Assembly (NCBI GenBank): GCA_013152625.1
Contig: JAADFY010000177.1
Span: 1 to 18,345, forward strand
Source: Alphaproteobacteria bacterium
Lineage (GTDB): Bacteria; Pseudomonadota; Alphaproteobacteria; Rhizobiales; Devosiaceae
Direction: 5' to 3'
DNA length: 18,345 bases
A program made the position numbers and the translations under genes. Of the stretch, positions 14,845 through 18,345 are shown piece after piece. Position 1 is the stretch's first letter. Every line of letters begins with the position of its first letter. The notes under the pieces were generated by a model. It did no database searches, had not been told where the DNA came from, and was given only the letters and a program-made list of their open reading frames with translations.

Positions 14845-14910
14845 AAATGATCGGACCATTACGCTTGCGCCATTTCCAAAGTGCACCCAAAACCCAGAGG
14901 GTGGCGCCCC

Positions 14911-16077
14911 ATGTCCACTGACAGCCCCCCCACCGAACTGGCCCAAAAGCCCGAGCTGGCCACCGGCGACGTGTCCGGCGGCGCACCCGAACCCCATGAC
15001 GCGGTTTCGGTGGCTCCAAACTGGAAACTGGTCTGGTGGCGGTTTCAAAAGCACAAGCTGGCCATGTTCGCCGGTTATGTGCTCATCGCGATTACAATTA
15101 TTGCCGCCTTTCCGGGGTTTTTCAGCACCCAGAACCCGGTGCAAAGCATTACCAAGGGCTCGTTCATGCCACCCCAGGGCATTCAGTTCTGGGATAATGG
15201 CCCGGCCTTTTTCACCTACGAGATGGAGGGCAAACGCAACGCGCGTTCCCTGCGCATGGAATGGGTGATCAACGAGGAACGAAGAATACCGTTACGCCTG
15301 TTCGGTGAAGGGTATGAATGGAAGTTTCTGGGGCTGTTCCCCACCCGGTTGCATCTGCTGGCGGTGGTCAACCCGGAAGTGGATGCGCCAATAAATCTTT
15401 TAGGCACGGACCGGCTGGGGCGGGACCAGTGGTCCCGGCTGGTCCATGGCACCCAGGTCTCCTTGTCCATCGGCCTGTTCGCGGTATTTCTGGCCACCGT
15501 CATCGGGATATTCCTCGGCGGCCTGTCGGGCTATTATGGCGGTCTCACCGACATGGTTATTCAGCGGGTCGTGGAGTTGTTGCAGTCGATCCCGCCCATT
15601 CCCATCTGGCTGGCACTTTCAGCCGCCTTGCCGCGAACCTGGTCTGTGGTGACCACCTATATCGCCATCACCTCCATATTGGCCCTCATTTCATGGACCG
15701 GGCTGGCACGGGAGGTCCGGGGCCGTTTTCTGGTGCTGCGCGAGGAGGATTTCGTGGTTGCCGCCAAACTGGCCGGGTGCGGCCAGATGCGCATTGTTTT
15801 CCGCCACATGGCCCCCACCATGTCCTCCCACATCATCGCCGCGGTCACCCTGGCCATTCCCGTCATGATCATCAACGAGACGTTTTTGAGTTTTCTCGGG
15901 CTGGGCCTGCGCCCGCCGGCGATCAGCTGGGGGGTGATGCTGCAGGAAGCGCAAAACCTGCAGTCGGTGGCCCTGGCGCCGTGGCTTTTGCTGCCCGGTG
16001 TTGCCGTCATCATTACCGTTCTGGCCCTGAATATTCTCGGGGATGGTCTGCGCGATGCCGCCGACCCCTATCATTGA
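14911..16077 (+). CDS. ABC permease, DppC/OppC type, with enlarged periplasmic insert
   Basis: A 388-residue permease. The start at 14911 has AGAGGGTGG about 7-9 bases upstream; a GTG at 14881 would add ten residues. A proline-rich cytoplasmic tail (1-36) leads to the first helix (about 51-70). A periplasmic insert of roughly 85 residues (about 72-160) then precedes the family motif NLLGTDRLGRDQWSRLVHGTQVSLSIG (162-188). The coupling loop is EDFVVAAKLAGCGQMRIVFRHMAP (279-302). DppC/OppC proteins are usually near 300 residues; the extra insert is a trait of the oligosaccharide-type branch and may contact the large binding protein. It lies 9 bp before the first ATPase gene. Confidence 0.9.
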   Translation: MSTDSPPTELAQKPELATGDVSGGAPEPHDAVSVAPNWKLVWWRFQKHKLAMFAGYVLIAITIIAAFPGFFSTQNPVQSITKGSFMPPQGIQFWDNGPAFFTYEMEGKRNARSLRMEWVINEERRIPLRLFGEGYEWKFLGLFPTRLHLLAVVNPEVDAPINLLGTDRLGRDQWSRLVHGTQVSLSIGLFAVFLATVIGIFLGGLSGYYGGLTDMVIQRVVELLQSIPPIPIWLALSAALPRTWSVVTTYIAITSILALISWTGLAREVRGRFLVLREEDFVVAAKLAGCGQMRIVFRHMAPTMSSHIIAAVTLAIPVMIINETFLSFLGLGLRPPAISWGVMLQEAQNLQSVALAPWLLLPGVAVIITVLALNILGDGLRDAADPYH

Positions 16078-16086
16078 TCCTGCGCC

Positions 16087-17148
16087 ATGAGTGAAAGCGG
16101 AAAAAACGAGATTGACACGCCTGAGCGCCCGATCCTGTCGGTGCGGGGGCTAAAAACGCGTTTCGTTCTGGATGAAGGCATCGCCATTGCCGTGGACGGG
16201 GTCAGCTTTGATGTGGGGGTGGGCAAGGTTGTGGGCATTGTCGGCGAAAGCGGGTGCGGCAAATCCGTGACCATCAAGTCGATCCTTGGCATTGTGCAAA
16301 AACCGGGAGAAGTCACCGACGGCGAGATCCTGTTTGCGCAGGCTGGCAACAGCGGGGGTGCCGACGCCGACTATGTGGATCTGGCCAAACTGGACAATCG
16401 CGGCAAAAAAATGCGGGCCATTCGCGGCAACGAGATCGCCTTGATCCCCCAGGAACCCATGGCATCCCTGTCCCCGGTCCACACCATCGGCAACCAGCTG
16501 GTTGAAGCGGTTCGCCTGCACCGGGATGTCTCGGTCTCCGAGGCCGAGCAGATCGCAATCAAATCCATGACCGAGGTGGGCATGCCCAATCCGGCGGAGC
16601 GCATGTCCATGTACTCGTGGGAGTTAAGCGGGGGCCTGCGCCAGCGGGTCATGATCGCCATGGCGCTGGTATGCTCGCCGCGCCTTCTGATCGCCGACGA
16701 GCCCACCACCGCCATCGATGTGACCACCCAGGCCCAGGTGCTCAACGTGTTGCGCAGCCTGCAAAAAGACCGGGGTCTGTCGATCATTTTCATCACCCAC
16801 GATCTCGGGGTCATCGCCCAGATCGCCGATGTGGTGGTGGTGATGTATCTGGGACGGGTAATGGAAACCGGACCGGTGGACGATATATTCCACAATCCGC
16901 TGCATCCCTACACCAAGGCCCTGTTGTCTTCCATTCCTTCAATTCACGGCACGTCCCGCGGGCCGTTGCCAACCATCGAGGGCACCATCCCCCATCCGTT
17001 CAACCGGCCAAAGGGTTGCCCGTTTTATCCCCGTTGTGGGGCGTTCATGCCCGGAAAATGCGACCAGAGCACCCCCAGACTGACCGCCTCTAATCCTGCC
17101 CAGTCGGTAAGCTGTTTCTTGCACAATGATGAAGCGGAGCCCGCCTGA
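16087..17148 (+). CDS. ABC ATPase, DppD/OppD type
   Basis: A 353-residue ATPase. Walker A GESGCGKS (53-60), Q-loop PQEP (Q122), signature LSGGLRQR (180-187), Walker B RLLIADEP (199-206), D-loop region TTAIDVTTQAQ, H-loop THD (H238). The C-terminal peptide-transporter extension has GCPFYPRCG with further cysteines (KCDQSTP, SCFLH), a pattern that binds an iron-sulfur cluster in related proteins. Small departures from Opp/Dpp consensus (PQEP for FQDP, AID for ALD) suggest a distinct branch. It powers import together with the next gene, starting 1 bp beyond this gene's stop codon. Confidence 0.92.
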   Translation: MSESGKNEIDTPERPILSVRGLKTRFVLDEGIAIAVDGVSFDVGVGKVVGIVGESGCGKSVTIKSILGIVQKPGEVTDGEILFAQAGNSGGADADYVDLAKLDNRGKKMRAIRGNEIALIPQEPMASLSPVHTIGNQLVEAVRLHRDVSVSEAEQIAIKSMTEVGMPNPAERMSMYSWELSGGLRQRVMIAMALVCSPRLLIADEPTTAIDVTTQAQVLNVLRSLQKDRGLSIIFITHDLGVIAQIADVVVVMYLGRVMETGPVDDIFHNPLHPYTKALLSSIPSIHGTSRGPLPTIEGTIPHPFNRPKGCPFYPRCGAFMPGKCDQSTPRLTASNPAQSVSCFLHNDEAEPA

Positions 17149-17149
17149 T

Positions 17150-18187
17150 ATGGCTGCGCAAACCGAAACCAAGCCAACCCTGCTCGAAGTTAAGGGGCTT
17201 AAAAAATATTTTCCCATCCGCAAGGGCATGTTTCGCCGGGTGGTGGGGCAGGTGCGGGCGGTGGATGATGTCAGTTTTTCCATAATCGAGGGTGAAACCC
17301 TGGGTCTTGTCGGAGAAAGCGGGTGCGGCAAAACGACAACAGCGCGCTGTATCATTCGGGCCATGGACCCTACCGAAGGGCAAATCCTGTTTCGCAAACG
17401 CGATAATGAGGTCGTTGATATCGCCAGCCTGAACGAGCGCCATATCCGGCCCCTGCGCAACGATATACAGATGATTTTCCAGGACCCTTATGCGTCGCTT
17501 AATCCGCGCATGAATGTGCAGGACATTATCGGCGAGGCGCTCAAGATCATTGGCGGCATGCATAACCGTGAGGAGCGCAACGCCCGGGTAGCCGAGTTGC
17601 TGCAACTGGTGGGCCTGCGCCCGGAATATATGCAGCGCTTTCCCCATGCCTTTTCCGGCGGCCAGCGCCAACGGATCGTCATCGCCCGGGCCCTGGCCCT
17701 TAATCCGCGCCTGGTGGTGGCCGACGAACCCGTTTCGGCCCTTGATGTGTCCGTGCAGGCCCAGGTGCTCAACCTGATGCTAAAACTTCAGGACGAATTG
17801 CACCTGACCTACTTGTTCGTCGCCCACGATTTAAGCGTGGTCAAACATATCTGTGACCGGGTGATCGTCATGTATGTGGGGCAGATTGTGGAACTGGCTC
17901 CCACCGAAGCGCTTTATGCCACGCCAAAACACCCCTATACCGCCGCGCTGATGTCCACGGTGCCGGTGGCCGATCCGCGACGCCGGGGGGCCATGACCCC
18001 TCTGGAGGGGGACGTGCCGAGCCCGGCCAACCCCCCTTCGGGGTGTTATTTTCATCCCCGGTGCCCCCACGCAGTGGACAAATGCACCAGGGAACAGCCC
18101 CAATTGCAGGAGGGCGCCCCCGGCCATCTGGTGCGGTGCCACCGGGCGGCTGAACTGAAACTGGACGGCATCGGCAAGGCTTCCTGA
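17150..18187 (+). CDS. ABC ATPase, DppF/OppF type
   Basis: A 345-residue ATPase, last gene of the transporter. Walker A GESGCGKT (55-62), Q-loop FQDPYASLNPR (Q111), signature FSGGQRQR (168-175), Walker B LVVADEP (188-194), H-loop AHD (H226), and the C-terminal family extension with CYFHPRCP. The start at 17150 is chosen because GGAG lies 10 bases upstream; an in-frame ATG at 17126 inside the previous gene lacks one. The two-ATPase pair is typical for peptide/opine importers, and this one is closer to consensus than its partner. Downstream are only repeats up to the window end. Confidence 0.92.
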   Translation: MAAQTETKPTLLEVKGLKKYFPIRKGMFRRVVGQVRAVDDVSFSIIEGETLGLVGESGCGKTTTARCIIRAMDPTEGQILFRKRDNEVVDIASLNERHIRPLRNDIQMIFQDPYASLNPRMNVQDIIGEALKIIGGMHNREERNARVAELLQLVGLRPEYMQRFPHAFSGGQRQRIVIARALALNPRLVVADEPVSALDVSVQAQVLNLMLKLQDELHLTYLFVAHDLSVVKHICDRVIVMYVGQIVELAPTEALYATPKHPYTAALMSTVPVADPRRRGAMTPLEGDVPSPANPPSGCYFHPRCPHAVDKCTREQPQLQEGAPGHLVRCHRAAELKLDGIGKAS

Positions 18188-18188
18188 C

Positions 18189-18201
18189 CGGGCCGCCCGG
18201 C
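18189..18201. repeat. Short GC hairpin after the transporter operon
   Basis: CCGGG (18189-18193) pairs with CCCGG (18197-18201) three bases beyond the last stop codon. The following CGTTATTT is a poor T-run, so a weak terminator is possible but not clear. Confidence 0.35.
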
Positions 18202-18223
18202 GTTATTTCGCACTTTCCTCTTG

Positions 18224-18256
18224 TTTCGCTCACGGCGATTCCGCCTCTGGCGGGCC
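18224..18256 (+). repeat. Dispersed intergenic repeat, family A, copy 2
   Basis: Matches 1252-1284 at 31 of 33 positions, same orientation, with the same CCGCC-TCT-GGCGG hairpin. It is directly upstream of a family B copy, so the two may be parts of one larger mosaic element. Confidence 0.75.
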
Positions 18257-18271
18257 GGGTTCTTTAATGGC

Positions 18272-18300
18272 GGCTGCTCGCGTAACGGCTCGCACCTCGC
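18272..18300 (+). repeat. Dispersed intergenic repeat, family B, copy 2
   Basis: Matches 9254-9282 at 26 of 29 positions in the same orientation. It is followed by a GCGGGC-TAAAC-GCCCGC hairpin (18311-18327). Confidence 0.7.
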
Positions 18301-18310
18301 CGACGCGGGG

Positions 18311-18327
18311 GCGGGCTAAACGCCCGC
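18311..18327. repeat. Hairpin GCGGGC-TAAAC-GCCCGC at the right edge
   Basis: A perfect 6-bp stem with a 5-base loop, following the family B repeat. No T-run follows. It is probably part of the repeat cluster. Confidence 0.5.
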
Positions 18328-18345
18328 TCCGTCCTCGTAAGTTCT

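Noticed and set aside
8371..18187. Defence, CRISPR, retron or toxin-antitoxin system
   Set aside because: No nuclease, reverse transcriptase, Cas or toxin motifs and no regular repeat-spacer pattern anywhere in the window.

Overview
The window reads as a chromosomal segment of an alphaproteobacterium. The grounds are GC-rich coding DNA, protein sequences of alphaproteobacterial character, and intergenic palindromes of a kind common in that class (for example the CCCGGATCAAGTCCGGG hairpin at 9304-9320). The genus cannot be told from the sequence alone.

Left end (1 to about 1250). This is AT-richer, poorly coding DNA that looks like the edge of an integrated mobile element. It holds an AlpA-family small DNA-binding protein gene (817-1014, minus), a 48-residue small ORF behind it (583-729, minus), several inverted repeats, and a 28-bp stretch (1221-1248) that resembles the 3' end of a tRNA gene (T-arm, acceptor 3' strand, CCA) with no 5' half. 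The simplest reading is an attachment-site copy, with the element to its left and the chromosome to its right. From 1250 to 1650 there is a dispersed repeat, two plus-strand Rho-independent terminators and a very stable hairpin. One or more unannotated plus-strand RNAs may end here.

Middle (1651-4823). A small redox and envelope group: a methionine-rich exported protein of unknown function, a membrane-anchored class I cytochrome c, a divergent ferric-reductase-like transmembrane protein, and a small exported protein with a predicted beta-rich domain. Then comes ybbA-ybbP (5015-8322), an ATPase and a two-domain FtsX/MacB-like permease whose coding regions overlap by 4 bp.

Right half (8371-18187). 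This is a catabolic block, all on the plus strand: kduD (keto-deoxy-gluconate dehydrogenase of the SDR family), a 420-bp repeat-rich gap with a candidate promoter and operator, then nagB-like, nagA and a complete five-gene ABC importer of the peptide/opine family (binding protein, two permeases, two ATPases). The nag genes overlap by 4 bp, and the four transporter genes after the binding protein are tightly packed. The 647-residue binding protein and the enlarged second permease resemble the branch of this family that imports oligosaccharides. Together the genes predict import and breakdown of an N-acetylhexosamine-containing saccharide. If kduD belongs to the pathway, an unsaturated uronate-amino sugar disaccharide from a glycosaminoglycan-like polymer is an attractive substrate. 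That last step is inference.

The right edge (18188-18345) carries further copies of the same intergenic repeats seen at 1252 and 9254. No CRISPR array, rRNA or intact tRNA gene was found.
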